Source of the DNA: Candidatus Tepidiaquacellales bacterium UBA2330 | GTDB taxonomy: Bacteria > Bacteroidota > Ignavibacteria > Tepidaquicellales > Tepidaquicellaceae | DNA: 29,844 nt | NCBI GenBank assembly: GCA_002344965.1 | Contig: DDUU01000002.1 | Coordinates: 1-29,844, forward strand | Direction of reading: 5' to 3' | Part shown: piece by piece, positions 1 through 8,345 of the stretch | How the letters are laid out: every line of letters begins with the position of its first letter | Numbering within the stretch: position 1 is the first letter of the stretch | Notes under the pieces: generated by a model | Databases searched by the model: none | What the model was told of the DNA's origin: nothing | The model's input: the letters and a program-made list of their open reading frames with translations, nothing else | Position numbers and translations under genes: made by a program

Positions 1-31
1 TACAGTCATCTTTGAGTTTTTAGTCAGGAAA

Positions 32-367
32 TTATCCGTGTAATCAGTTTAATCAGTTTTATCCGTGTAATCTGTGTAATCAGTTTTATCCGTGTAATCG
101 TTTAATCAGTTTTAACAGTTTTATCCATGCAATCATTTAATCAGTTTTATCCGTGTAATCGTTTAATCAGTTTTAACAGTTTTATCCATGCAATCATTTA
201 ATCAGTTTAATCAGTTTAATCAGTTTTATCCGTGTAATCTGTGTAATCAGTTTTATCCGTGTAATCATTTAATCAGTTTTAACAGTTTTATCCATGCAAT
301 CATTTAATCAGTTTAATCAGTTTAATTAGTTTTATCCGTGTAATCCGTGTAATCCGTGTAATCCGTG
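32..367. repeat. Degenerate 9-bp tandem repeat array (38 units)
   Basis: The whole stretch can be cut by eye into 38 consecutive units: 32 of 9 bp and 6 of 8 bp. The commonest are TAATCAGTT, TTATCCGTG, TAATCCGTG, TTAACAGTT, TTATCCATG and the 8-mer CAATCATT. A higher-order block of seven units (61 bp) starting with TTATCCGTG occurs at 86, 147 and 253. The last three units are identical TAATCCGTG. There are no unique spacers and no open reading frame. Function unknown. The array lies just before a rightward terminator, so it may sit in the 3' end of a transcript entering from the left. Confidence 0.9.
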
Positions 368-381
368 ATCGGACTAAACTC

Positions 382-415
382 AAAGCCGCAGCGAAAATTC
401 ACTGCGGCTTTTTTT
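382..415 (+). terminator. Rho-independent terminator
   Basis: A perfect 10-bp stem, AAAGCCGCAG (382-391) paired with CTGCGGCTTT (402-411), encloses a 10-nt loop and is followed by a T run to 415. The orientation fits a plus-strand transcript that starts left of the window and would run through the 9-bp array. It could also weakly stop the minus-strand gene ending at 504. Confidence 0.85.
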
Positions 416-503
416 ATAAAATTCTTTTATTCTTTAAACTGAAACTGTTTTATGAAGATTAAATTCTTAAATCATTTCCTTAGTCTGACAATAAATATAC
501 GAT

Positions 504-788
504 TTAATTTCCGGCAAACGGAGTACCGAAAATCCCGACGGCAAGTTCCATCCATATTAACAGAAATGAACCGAGCGCCGCTGCTGTCAGTGCGATCCTG
601 AATCCGGTTTTTGTAACATTCCTTAAAATCAGTTCACATACTAGACCTGTTCCTGTAAGAAGTATTCCCATTAACAAAAAATCGAATGCTGACCAGTTGA
701 CTTCGTCTGTGAACTGCATAGCGATCAGCGGTATAAGTAACAAAAACGCTGATGAAGTTAAAATGATGATAAGCCTTTTGTTTTTCAT
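504..788 (-). CDS. Small three-helix membrane protein
   Basis: A 94-residue protein of unknown function. It starts at an ATG with a short basic N-terminus (MKNKR). Three hydrophobic segments are visible: about residues 6-25 (LIIILTSSAFLLLIPLIAM), 35-55 (around FDFLLMGILLTGTGLVCELI) and 64-88 (around IALTAAALGSFLLIWMELAV). The acidic stretch FTDEVNW lies between helices 1 and 2, and R/K-rich NVTKTG between helices 2 and 3. From memory it resembles a family of short uncharacterised integral membrane proteins common in Bacteroidota, often ending in a GIFGTPFAG-like tail, as here. It stands alone, with the leftward terminator and 9-bp array beyond its 3' end and a gap of about 135 bp to the next gene. 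The existence of the gene is well supported; no role can be assigned. Confidence 0.8.
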   Translation of the reverse strand: MKNKRLIIILTSSAFLLLIPLIAMQFTDEVNWSAFDFLLMGILLTGTGLVCELILRNVTKTGFRIALTAAALGSFLLIWMELAVGIFGTPFAGN

Positions 789-924
789 AGTTTGATTTGC
801 ATAGTTTTAATTAATTTTTTTATAACTGACTAAATTTTAATTCTCACGAAAAATATTAGTTAGTTATTTTGACTTAACGGAAAATTCATTTACTTTGTTT
901 TGTTCAAAATATTCCGGACTAATT

Positions 925-2016
925 TTATTTGATCAGCATCATACGTTTGGAATCAATGATCTTTCCGTCAGTCTGCAATACATAAATGTAAACACCGCTT
1001 GGAAAATCCGAGCCGTTAAAATTTATCCTGTAATAACCCGGAAGCTGTTTTTGATTTGCAAGAACTGAAATCTCTTTTCCGAGCGAATTATAAACCGACA
1101 GACGGACGTTAACAGCAGCGCTGCTTTGAGATGCGATTTCGTAGGATATAACCGTATTAGGATTAAACGGATTCGGATAGTTTTGCGAAAGGAAATTCTT
1201 TACAGGAATTTCTACCGTCACTTCTCCCGATAAATAATGATATTCAAAATTTCCGTTAAAGTCTTTTTGCTTAAGTCTGTATAAATATTTTCCCGGGGAA
1301 AGATTTTTATCCGTAAAATTATATTCAGAATATCCGGCTGTGTTACCGTTACCGGCTACATAACCCACAGTGTTCCATTCTTCATAAGCATATGATTTCT
1401 TTCTTTCAATATCAAAACCGTCGTTGTTGATTTCACTTGCAGTAGTCCAGAAGAGATCGATGTTGTTTTTATTCTTACTGAAATAAAATGCTGTAAGCTC
1501 GACAGGCAGGAGTAAATTCTCCGGATCTGAAAAAATCATACCTGAAGTAATATCAATTCCGTTATTATCAAGTACAGCGCAGTACTGCAGATTCCATCTT
1601 ATCTGATGTGTAGCAAGATAGTCAAGGATATCGAATCTTATGGTTCCTACAAGAGTTGAATCTTCCTGTACTGCGGTTCCGGCTGCAGGCAATGTATCAA
1701 GTCCAATCTCGACTGAAACTGAATTTCCGTCATCATATGAGACTATAAACTGATCTGCATATTCTGCATTTGCGCTGTCGTCCCAAACGCTTTCGGAAAT
1801 TTCTACAGGATTTGTCATTGCCAGATTATTATAATTGAATACAAGACTTGCAAAGCCGATACTCCATGCAGGACCTGCGTCGCTTCTGACATAGATACTG
1901 ACATCTATCACTGATCCGTCATTTGTCTGAGAAATTGAAAATCTGCCGGACTGTGAATAAACATCTGCATTTCCAAAATAAAACAGAAATAAAATTATAT
2001 ATATTTTTATCTTCAT
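925..2016 (-). CDS. T9SS cargo with cohesin-like and FnIII-like domains
   Basis: A 363-residue exported protein. Residues 1-21 form a signal peptide (cleavage near VYS/QSG). Residues about 24-165 look like a cohesin-type beta-sandwich: DVSIYVRSDAG, then GFASLVFNYNN, a Trp/Tyr-rich middle, and VGTIRFDIL near the end. Residues about 170-270 are an FnIII-like domain starting LPVELTAFYF and containing LFWTTASEINNDGFDIER, a segment frequent in T9SS cargo. Residues 275-363 are a T9SS type A sorting domain (NYPNPFNPNT, SLGKEI, PSGVYIY, end MMLIK). Such proteins are exported through T9SS and usually attached to the cell surface or released after cleavage of the domain. It is transcribed leftward, 50 bp downstream of a dockerin-terminated protein gene on the same strand, so the two may form an operon. 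The cohesin-like call is by pattern only and needs a structure comparison. Confidence 0.85.
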   Translation of the reverse strand: MKIKIYIILFLFYFGNADVYSQSGRFSISQTNDGSVIDVSIYVRSDAGPAWSIGFASLVFNYNNLAMTNPVEISESVWDDSANAEYADQFIVSYDDGNSVSVEIGLDTLPAAGTAVQEDSTLVGTIRFDILDYLATHQIRWNLQYCAVLDNNGIDITSGMIFSDPENLLLPVELTAFYFSKNKNNIDLFWTTASEINNDGFDIERKKSYAYEEWNTVGYVAGNGNTAGYSEYNFTDKNLSPGKYLYRLKQKDFNGNFEYHYLSGEVTVEIPVKNFLSQNYPNPFNPNTVISYEIASQSSAAVNVRLSVYNSLGKEISVLANQKQLPGYYRINFNGSDFPSGVYIYVLQTDGKIIDSKRMMLIK

Positions 2017-2066
2017 AGTTCTGTTTTAAGTATCATTATTTTTTTCTTTACCATAATAAGAATATT

Positions 2067-3791
2067 TCACGGCGCTGAAATTGTATTACCGATATTTTCC
2101 AGAACAATTTTTCTGTCAAGCGTGTCAACGATTCCGTTACCGTCCAGATCAGTATATGAGAATCCTGTCATTCCCAGAGAAGATACAACGGCAGCTCTGT
2201 CAATTGCATTTATGACCCCGTCCTGATTTATATCTCCGCTGATCAGACAGTATTTATCTCCTATAAGTTTTATCCGGGATCCAAAAGCTTTAATTTCATC
2301 ATCTGTAAAATCATAAGTGTTTAACAATCCCCTCGTAAACTGAATACCGCCTTCTACACTCCAGGTTTCAATTGTATTTTTATGTTTTACTTTTATATAA
2401 TATAATCCGGTTTGAGAATTATAAAAATTAAAACGGCTTTTAAAATTTACAGAATCTATTACTGAAGTTGCCGAATCAATAATTGCATACGGAGATGATG
2501 CATCATGGAGATACACAGTAACTGTATCAGAAAGATTCATTGTGTTTGTATTCAGATTATAAAGACCTTCAATTATAACATTAACATCAATTGTCAAAGG
2601 ACCGGAATATCTCAATCTGAAAAATCTTCCGTCCGAGCCTGAATATTTTACAATTAAAGGTTCATTATACTGATCGACATCTACTGATGTGATATTTATA
2701 GTTGTGTCCAGAAGAACTTCACTCACAGGAGGATTAACTCCGTCGTATTCTAAAGACTGCACATTCCCCTGAGAAAAATCCGCGAATATAAGTTTACCTG
2801 TCAATCCGGGAAGTTTATTCCCTCTGTAAACGCTTCCGCAAATTACTGCATACGGCTGAGTGATATCCAGGTGAATATATTCATGAACGGGCAATGTAAA
2901 ATTTCTGCCGGCAGTATCGCAGACCATAGTATCCGGATAGCAGTGAAATCCTTCCATCTTATTCCATCCGTAATTTTTTCCGCTTTCAACTACATTCAAC
3001 TCTTCATACCTGAATTGACCCACATCACCGAGCCACATTCTTCCTGACGGCTGATCGAAACTGAACTTCCAGGGATTTCTGAATCCATATGCATAAATTT
3101 CTTTTCTCCAACCAGATGTATTCGTAAAAAACGGATTGTCGGGAGGAATAGAATAATTCAACCCGGTGTCGTTTGAATCAATATCAATTCTTAATATTTT
3201 TCCGAGCAGCTGTGTCTTATCCTGTGACACATCGCCTCCGGCATAACCGTCTCCGAGAGCAATGTATAATTTATTATCCGGTCCGAATGCAAGCTGCCCG
3301 CCGTTATGATTTCTGTCCGGCAGCGGAACCTTTATTAAGGTTTTTTCAGAACTGAATAAAGCCGAATCGGGATTAGACGGACTTACAGTAAATCTTGAAA
3401 CTCTTATCCATTTTCTAACGGGACTTCCTATACTGTCAAATACGTAATGAACAAAGAAGTGAGGGTTATTGGGAAAATCATAATGAAAAGTCAGTCCGAG
3501 CAGTCCTTCCTGAGCTCCGGTATTCTGAACTTTAGTGCCGATGTTCAGAAAAACTTTTCTGGTGCTGACGGAAGAGGAATTATCAAATACATAAATTACC
3601 CCCTTGAGCTGCGCTGCAAAAAGTCTGTTGGTATTATCATTGGAATGAACAATAGTAGTAGGAGTTAAAAAAGGCGGCAGATTCGGAAATGCTTCTTCAA
3701 GATAATACTGTGAATGAGAATTATGATTTGATAATAGTAAGATTACTTTCAGTAAAATTAATTTTAATAATATTTTTTGAGAATTAATCAT
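2067..3791 (-). CDS. Secreted PQQ-type sugar dehydrogenase with dockerin-like C-terminus
   Basis: A 574-residue exported protein. A signal peptide covers about residues 1-28. Residues about 35-395 match the glucose/sorbosone dehydrogenase (HHIP-like) six-bladed propeller family: GLLGLTFHYDFPNN (97-110), RNHNGGQLAFGP (160-171) with His162 as probable catalytic base, GFRNPWKFSFD (237-247), GDVGQFRYEELN (255-266) and NYGWNKMEG (273-281). Known members oxidise sugars with pyrroloquinoline quinone, but substrate and cofactor cannot be read here. Residues 400-574 are the C-terminal module shared with three other proteins in this window: IEGLY, SDTVTVYLH and YYIKVKHKN, then calcium loops DINQDGVINAID (520-531) and DLDGNGIVDTLD (548-559), ending TISAP. 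It has no classical T9SS type A domain. It lies 50 bp upstream of 925-2016 and diverges from 4043-6778 across a gap of about 250 bp. Confidence 0.88.
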   Translation of the reverse strand: MINSQKILLKLILLKVILLLSNHNSHSQYYLEEAFPNLPPFLTPTTIVHSNDNTNRLFAAQLKGVIYVFDNSSSVSTRKVFLNIGTKVQNTGAQEGLLGLTFHYDFPNNPHFFVHYVFDSIGSPVRKWIRVSRFTVSPSNPDSALFSSEKTLIKVPLPDRNHNGGQLAFGPDNKLYIALGDGYAGGDVSQDKTQLLGKILRIDIDSNDTGLNYSIPPDNPFFTNTSGWRKEIYAYGFRNPWKFSFDQPSGRMWLGDVGQFRYEELNVVESGKNYGWNKMEGFHCYPDTMVCDTAGRNFTLPVHEYIHLDITQPYAVICGSVYRGNKLPGLTGKLIFADFSQGNVQSLEYDGVNPPVSEVLLDTTINITSVDVDQYNEPLIVKYSGSDGRFFRLRYSGPLTIDVNVIIEGLYNLNTNTMNLSDTVTVYLHDASSPYAIIDSATSVIDSVNFKSRFNFYNSQTGLYYIKVKHKNTIETWSVEGGIQFTRGLLNTYDFTDDEIKAFGSRIKLIGDKYCLISGDINQDGVINAIDRAAVVSSLGMTGFSYTDLDGNGIVDTLDRKIVLENIGNTISAP

Positions 3792-4042
3792 TTGGACTGA
3801 ATTTTATATATGGGCAGTCATATTCAGTAAATCCCTTTTAATTTTTTATTGATTTAAAATAATTTAACAGATTATAAATTGCTAACCATAAATTTAAAAT
3901 AAATTTTAGCTGACTCAGTAATCATAAAAACAGTAGTTAGTTTTCTTAGTATTAAAAAAACCGGAATTCTTTTTCAGTTCAAATTACGGATTAAAATTAT
4001 TATTTATGACCAATTAAAAAATTTCATTATATCAAAATCAGC
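3792..4042. other. Divergent intergenic region
   Basis: An A+T-rich gap of 251 bp between two divergent secreted-protein genes, so both 5' regions must lie here. No clear TTTG/TAnnTTTG pair was found on either strand. The segment TCAGTAAATCCC at 3824-3835 resembles TCAGTAAATGCC inside the promoter-like element upstream of the gene at 8346, but the downstream boxes are missing. Confidence 0.4.
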
Positions 4043-6778
4043 ATGAAAAAATTCATACTTCTTTTACTTATCTTAATACCAATCGGAATATATTCACAGG
4101 ATCTTGCAATACCTGACAGTCCTTATGATCAGGCGGATGAACAAACTAAAAACCGAAATGCATTTAAAAGAGAAAGATGGTTCTATGAGCAAAGAATGTA
4201 TCCAAATAATTTTATACCTGAAGATGCTTATTCGAAAGCCAATCAGCAGAGAGATGAAATGAGAAAGAATAAAGGTTTTGCTATGAACGGGCTATTCGAC
4301 TCATGGGTCAATTTAGGACCGAAGACCGGATTCTACTTTGCTTATTCAAATATAACTTCAAGGATGACAACCGTAAAATACGATCCGAATGATCCCAATA
4401 TAATTTATACCGGAACAGCTTTCGGAGGAGTGTGGAAATCTACAAACGCAGGGAATAACTGGACAGCAATGAGTGACAATGAAGTATCTCTTTCATCAGG
4501 ATCAATTGCTATTGACCCGAACAACACAAACATAATTTATTACGGCACCGGTGAAGCCACATACAGCGCAGCTTCATATTACGGCAGAGGACTTCTTAAA
4601 TCCGTTGACGGAGGAAACACATGGACTAATTACACTTCCGGACTTCCTTCGCTGAGTTTTTTCTCACGCGTAGCGATCAGACCGGGAAACAGCAATGAAC
4701 TTATCGCTGCTCTCGGAAACAGAACAAGTCTCGGTGTTGCAGGAGGACTTTACAGAAGTACAAATGCCGGAGAGAGCTGGTTTTTAGTTTCTTCCGGAAG
4801 AGCTGATGATGTAATTTTTTCACCAACAGGTGATACTGTATATGCGGTCGGCAGCGGAATAGGTTACCTTATATCTACAAACGGAGGCGCATCATTTTCC
4901 GCAAACGGAGCATTATCCATGGGTACAAGAAACCATATTGCTGTTTGTAAATCCGCACCGAATGTTTTATATTATGCAAGACATTCTTCTTCTACAATTG
5001 TTGTTTATAAATCTACAAACGCGGGATTTAATTTTAGTCAGATTGTTGTAGGTCAGAATTTCAGCGGCTCTCAGGCGTGGTATGATTTTTATATGCACGT
5101 AAATCCTTTTAATCCGAACATAGCTTATGTCGGATCAATTGACATCTGGCGAACAACAAACGGCGGCGCTACAAATTTTACAAACATCACAAACGGTTAC
5201 AGCGGCGGTATCGTGCATGTAGATCAGCATAATATTGATTTTCATCCGACCAATCCTTCAGAACTTGTATGCGTAAATGACGGAGGTATCTGGAAATCAA
5301 CAAATAATGGTACTAACTGGACCAACATGAACAGAGATCAGGTACTGACACAATTCTACAGAATAGCTTCCGATCCTTCTAATGCGAATCATATAATGGG
5401 AGGCACTCAGGATAACGGCACGCAAAGGACTTTAGGCACACTTAACTGGGTTGCCGCATACAGCGGAGACGGAGGTGAGGTTTGCTTTCATACACAGAAT
5501 AACAATTATATTTTAGGTGAGACTCAAAATAACGGCGTATTCAGATCTACAAACGGCGGCGCAAGTTTCAGTTCTGCTACTTCAGGACTTTCCGGAGCCG
5601 GAAGCTGGGTCGGTCCCCTGCTTTCACATCCTGACTCAGCCGGAATTTTTTATACTGCAAGACAAAGTGTTTTTAAATCCACAAACTGGGGAGCAAACTG
5701 GTTTTCAATTTCTACCGGCACAAGCGGCACAATAAGGGAAATGGATATCAGCAATAATACAGGTAATGTAATGTATGCCACTTCCGGAAGTACTATATAT
5801 CGATCTACAAACCGCGGCTATACGTTTTCAAATGTTACCTCAGGACTTCCCGGTAATACAATTACTGCAGTCAGAATACATCCGGATTCTTCAAATGTTG
5901 CTCTGATTACTTATTCAGGTTTCGGAACAGGAAAGATCTATAAGACAACCAATACAGGAGCTTCTTGGATAAATATAACAGGCAATCTTCCTGACTCGCC
6001 GATGAATGACGCAGTGATATATCATCCGGGTTTTCCGACAAGCACTTACTTCTGCGCATCGGATGTCGGTGTTTTTGTTTCTCATAACTACGGTCAGTCA
6101 TGGCAGGAGCTTGCCAACGGACTGCCGAATACTGTTGCAATTCATCTTGATCATCACAAAGCTACAAATAAGTTAAGGATCGGTACTCACGGCAGAGGAG
6201 TTTATGAACTTCAGCTCAGCAACTTTTTATTTGCTGATATAAAAGTCATTCCGCAGGGATATTATAATTCTGTTACAAATATGCTGAACAGAAAGGATAC
6301 TGTGAGAGCTTATTTAAGAAGTTCTGCATCACCTTACAATCTTCTTGGTTCTTCAATCGCTGTAATAGATTCTGTATCGTTTAACGGAAATTTTTATTTT
6401 GATAATGTAACTTCCGGCGGTTATTATATCGTGATGAAGCACAGAAATTCCATTGAGACCTGGAGTAAAGCAGGAGGAGAATTACTGACTCAGGGAGTTT
6501 CATACAATTATAATTTTACAAATGCTTCATCTCAGGCGTTCGGAAACAATATGATACAATCGGATACTTCGCCGTTGAGATACGCAGTTTTTGCCGGCGA
6601 CGTAGATGATAACGGGTCCGTAGATCTTTCAGATCTCGCGCTTATTGATAATGATATGTCCTCATTTGAAACCGGATATTTGAATACTGACATAAATGGT
6701 GATGAAGTTATAGATTTAAATGATATTTCAATTGCTGATAACAACTCCTTTAATACAGTTACGAAAATTGTTCCGTAG
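4043..6778 (+). CDS. Secreted Asp-box beta-propeller protein with dockerin-like C-terminus
   Basis: A 911-residue exported protein. Residues 1-18 are a signal peptide (cleavage near IYS/QDL). Residues about 19-80 are a charged segment (EQTKNRNAFKRERWFYEQR) of a kind often preceding these propellers. Residues about 90-725 hold at least 12 Asp-box turns such as KSTNAGNNW, KSVDGGNTW, RSTNAGESW and KSTNNGTNW, alternating with strands such as IAIDPNNTNIIYYGTGE. This is the sortilin/VPS10 and GH74-like BNR layout, built as one or two large propellers. Residues 729-911 are the shared C-terminal module with KHRNSIETWS and loops DVDDNGSVDLSD (853-864) and DINGDEVIDLND (883-894), ending KIVP. No catalytic pair for xyloglucanase or sialidase was identified, so a binding or structural role is as likely as an enzymatic one. 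The next gene follows 60 bp later, after a heptamer array. Confidence 0.87.
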   Translation: MKKFILLLLILIPIGIYSQDLAIPDSPYDQADEQTKNRNAFKRERWFYEQRMYPNNFIPEDAYSKANQQRDEMRKNKGFAMNGLFDSWVNLGPKTGFYFAYSNITSRMTTVKYDPNDPNIIYTGTAFGGVWKSTNAGNNWTAMSDNEVSLSSGSIAIDPNNTNIIYYGTGEATYSAASYYGRGLLKSVDGGNTWTNYTSGLPSLSFFSRVAIRPGNSNELIAALGNRTSLGVAGGLYRSTNAGESWFLVSSGRADDVIFSPTGDTVYAVGSGIGYLISTNGGASFSANGALSMGTRNHIAVCKSAPNVLYYARHSSSTIVVYKSTNAGFNFSQIVVGQNFSGSQAWYDFYMHVNPFNPNIAYVGSIDIWRTTNGGATNFTNITNGYSGGIVHVDQHNIDFHPTNPSELVCVNDGGIWKSTNNGTNWTNMNRDQVLTQFYRIASDPSNANHIMGGTQDNGTQRTLGTLNWVAAYSGDGGEVCFHTQNNNYILGETQNNGVFRSTNGGASFSSATSGLSGAGSWVGPLLSHPDSAGIFYTARQSVFKSTNWGANWFSISTGTSGTIREMDISNNTGNVMYATSGSTIYRSTNRGYTFSNVTSGLPGNTITAVRIHPDSSNVALITYSGFGTGKIYKTTNTGASWINITGNLPDSPMNDAVIYHPGFPTSTYFCASDVGVFVSHNYGQSWQELANGLPNTVAIHLDHHKATNKLRIGTHGRGVYELQLSNFLFADIKVIPQGYYNSVTNMLNRKDTVRAYLRSSASPYNLLGSSIAVIDSVSFNGNFYFDNVTSGGYYIVMKHRNSIETWSKAGGELLTQGVSYNYNFTNASSQAFGNNMIQSDTSPLRYAVFAGDVDDNGSVDLSDLALIDNDMSSFETGYLNTDINGDEVIDLNDISIADNNSFNTVTKIVP

Positions 6779-6787
6779 GGAACAGAT

Positions 6788-6836
6788 AATAGTTAATAGT
6801 TAACATTTAGTAGTTAATAGTTTGTAGTTAGTAGTT
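6788..6836. repeat. Seven in-register AATAGTT-type heptamers
   Basis: Seven consecutive 7-bp units fill the gap before the start codon at 6839: AATAGTT, AATAGTT, AACATTT, AGTAGTT, AATAGTT, TGTAGTT, AGTAGTT. Only two A residues separate the last unit from the ATG, so the whole ribosome-binding region of the next gene is repeat, and no Shine-Dalgarno motif is present. Confidence 0.9.
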
Positions 6837-6838
6837 AA

Positions 6839-8083
6839 ATGAAAACTGAATATATCTTTTTAATTTTATTCAGCGTTTTATCTTCCGTTTTAAACGCACA
6901 ATGGTTTCCGCAGAATACAGGCGCTGTTTATTCTTTACGGTCGGTTTATTTTACTGATCAGACTAACGGCTGGGTATGCGGGCTTGAAACTGTATTGAAA
7001 ACAGATAACGGCGGAAATTCCTGGACAAAAATAAATGTAAACGGAGATTTTAATTCAGTTTATTTTACTGATGCAAATACCGGTTGGATATGCGGATTTA
7101 ACGGAAAGATAAAAAAATCCGTGAACGGCGGAATGAACTGGTATGATGTAAATTCCACAGTTACCGTGAATTTAAATCAGATCTCATTCTTAAATAACAA
7201 TACAGGTTTCATTGTTGGCAATAATTCTGTAATACTAAGGACAACTGATGCGGGAGAAAGCTGGAACAGACTTAACGCAGGAATAGACACCATTGATATT
7301 TTTGCTATTAAAATAACGGATCAGCAGATAATTTTTTTATCCGGATCGGAATCAATGATCTTCAAATCAGTTGATCTGGGAAACAGCTGGAATTATTATT
7401 CGATGAATCAGCCGAATCCGTTTTTTGCCATAGAGTTTAAAGATTTAAATACAGGTTATATTACAGGATGCTGCGGGATGTTTCTGAAAACAACTGACGG
7501 CGGGATACACTGGTCGAAAGAATTTTATCTGACTCCGGGTCTTACTTTATTTTCAATGAAATTTACTGATAACTATTTCGGAATGACTGCCGGCTCAGCC
7601 GGATATATTCTCAGGACTTCTGACGGAGGAAAAAGCTGGGATTCACTTCAGTCAAATACGGATAAAGAATTATTTTCCCTTTTCCTTTTGAATAAAGATA
7701 CAGGTTTTGCCGTGGGAAACAGCGGCACAGTTCTTAAAACAATAAACGGAGGAGGAGCAGGATATCCGATTTCAGTTAGTAATCAGCAGGTTTCATATCC
7801 TTCCGGATTCACATTAAATCAGAATTTTCCGAATCCATTTAACCCTTCTACTGAAATTAATTTTAATGTCAGCAAAAAGGCAGTTATTAAAATAGAAGTG
7901 TTTGATATAAGAGGCAAATTAATCACAACTCTGGCAAATTCCGTTTTTGAAAGCGGAGATCACAAAATAATTTTTTCCGGAAATAATCTCAGCTCGGGTA
8001 TATATTTTTACAGAATGAGTGCAGCAGGAATATCCGGGAATTTTATTCAGAGCATTTCGAAAAGTATGCTTTTATTGAAATAA
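6839..8083 (+). CDS. YCF48-like beta-propeller protein, T9SS cargo
   Basis: A 414-residue exported protein. A signal peptide covers residues 1-20 (cleavage near LNA/QWF). Residues about 21-305 hold seven Asp-box units with the YCF48 pattern, in which a segment such as TNGWVCG or NTGFIVG is followed by LKTDNGGNSW, KKSVNGGMNW, LRTTDAGESW, LKTTDGGIHW or LRTSDGGKSW. Seven units suit one closed seven-bladed propeller. Residues 322-414 are a T9SS type A sorting domain (NQNFPNPFNPST, SSGIYFYRM, end MLLLK), about 5 residues longer than usual before the final motif. YCF48 itself is a photosystem II assembly factor, but secreted paralogues in this phylum are generic extracellular propellers; nothing here points to photosynthesis. 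The gene may be co-transcribed with 4043-6778 through the heptamer array. Confidence 0.87.
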   Translation: MKTEYIFLILFSVLSSVLNAQWFPQNTGAVYSLRSVYFTDQTNGWVCGLETVLKTDNGGNSWTKINVNGDFNSVYFTDANTGWICGFNGKIKKSVNGGMNWYDVNSTVTVNLNQISFLNNNTGFIVGNNSVILRTTDAGESWNRLNAGIDTIDIFAIKITDQQIIFLSGSESMIFKSVDLGNSWNYYSMNQPNPFFAIEFKDLNTGYITGCCGMFLKTTDGGIHWSKEFYLTPGLTLFSMKFTDNYFGMTAGSAGYILRTSDGGKSWDSLQSNTDKELFSLFLLNKDTGFAVGNSGTVLKTINGGGAGYPISVSNQQVSYPSGFTLNQNFPNPFNPSTEINFNVSKKAVIKIEVFDIRGKLITTLANSVFESGDHKIIFSGNNLSSGIYFYRMSAAGISGNFIQSISKSMLLLK

Positions 8084-8345
8084 TTTTCTTCCTGTCTGAT
8101 TTTTCCGCAACCATACATACAAAACACAAATATATTAAATAAGGGTATTTTTTACTGTCTTAATTTCAAATTAAGCATTAAAAAAAGAAGAAATTTCTGC
8201 AGCGGTAAATTTTATCTGGGTATAATCAGTAAATGCCTTCTTTGAATCAATTACCACTTTTTTATATTTTGTATCACTGAAATTTAAAATGAATATATCA
8301 GTTTAAAAAAACCAACAAAAACTATTAACTATTTTACATAAAGAA
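8084..8345. other. Intergenic region with promoter-like element
   Basis: A gap of 262 bp that holds the promoter-like element at 8218-8271 and an A+T-only inverted repeat at 8159-8175 (CTTAATTT, one base, AAATTAAG). No small open reading frame looks convincing. Confidence 0.5.
8218..8271 (+). promoter_or_regulatory. Promoter-like element upstream of 8346 gene
   Basis: GGGTAT (8218-8223), CCTTCTTTG (8236-8244) and TATATTTTG (8263-8271). The last two fit the Bacteroidota -33 TTTG and -7 TAnnTTTG boxes with about 18-19 nt between them. The same three blocks recur with identical spacing at 13101-13154. The start codon lies 75 nt downstream, leaving a 5' leader. Confidence 0.6.

Noticed and set aside
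32..367. CRISPR array
   Set aside because: Units are 8-9 bp and contiguous with no unique spacers, and no cas genes are in the window.
4043..6778. Call as GH74 xyloglucanase or sortilin
   Set aside because: Asp-box repeats fit, but no catalytic residues could be placed, so only the fold is named.
6839..8083. Call as photosystem II assembly factor YCF48
   Set aside because: The YCF48-like repeat is a fold; the protein is a secreted T9SS cargo and no photosynthesis genes are near.
8159..8175. Inverted repeat as terminator
   Set aside because: The stem is only A-T pairs and is followed by an A-rich rather than T-rich stretch; probably chance in A+T-rich DNA.
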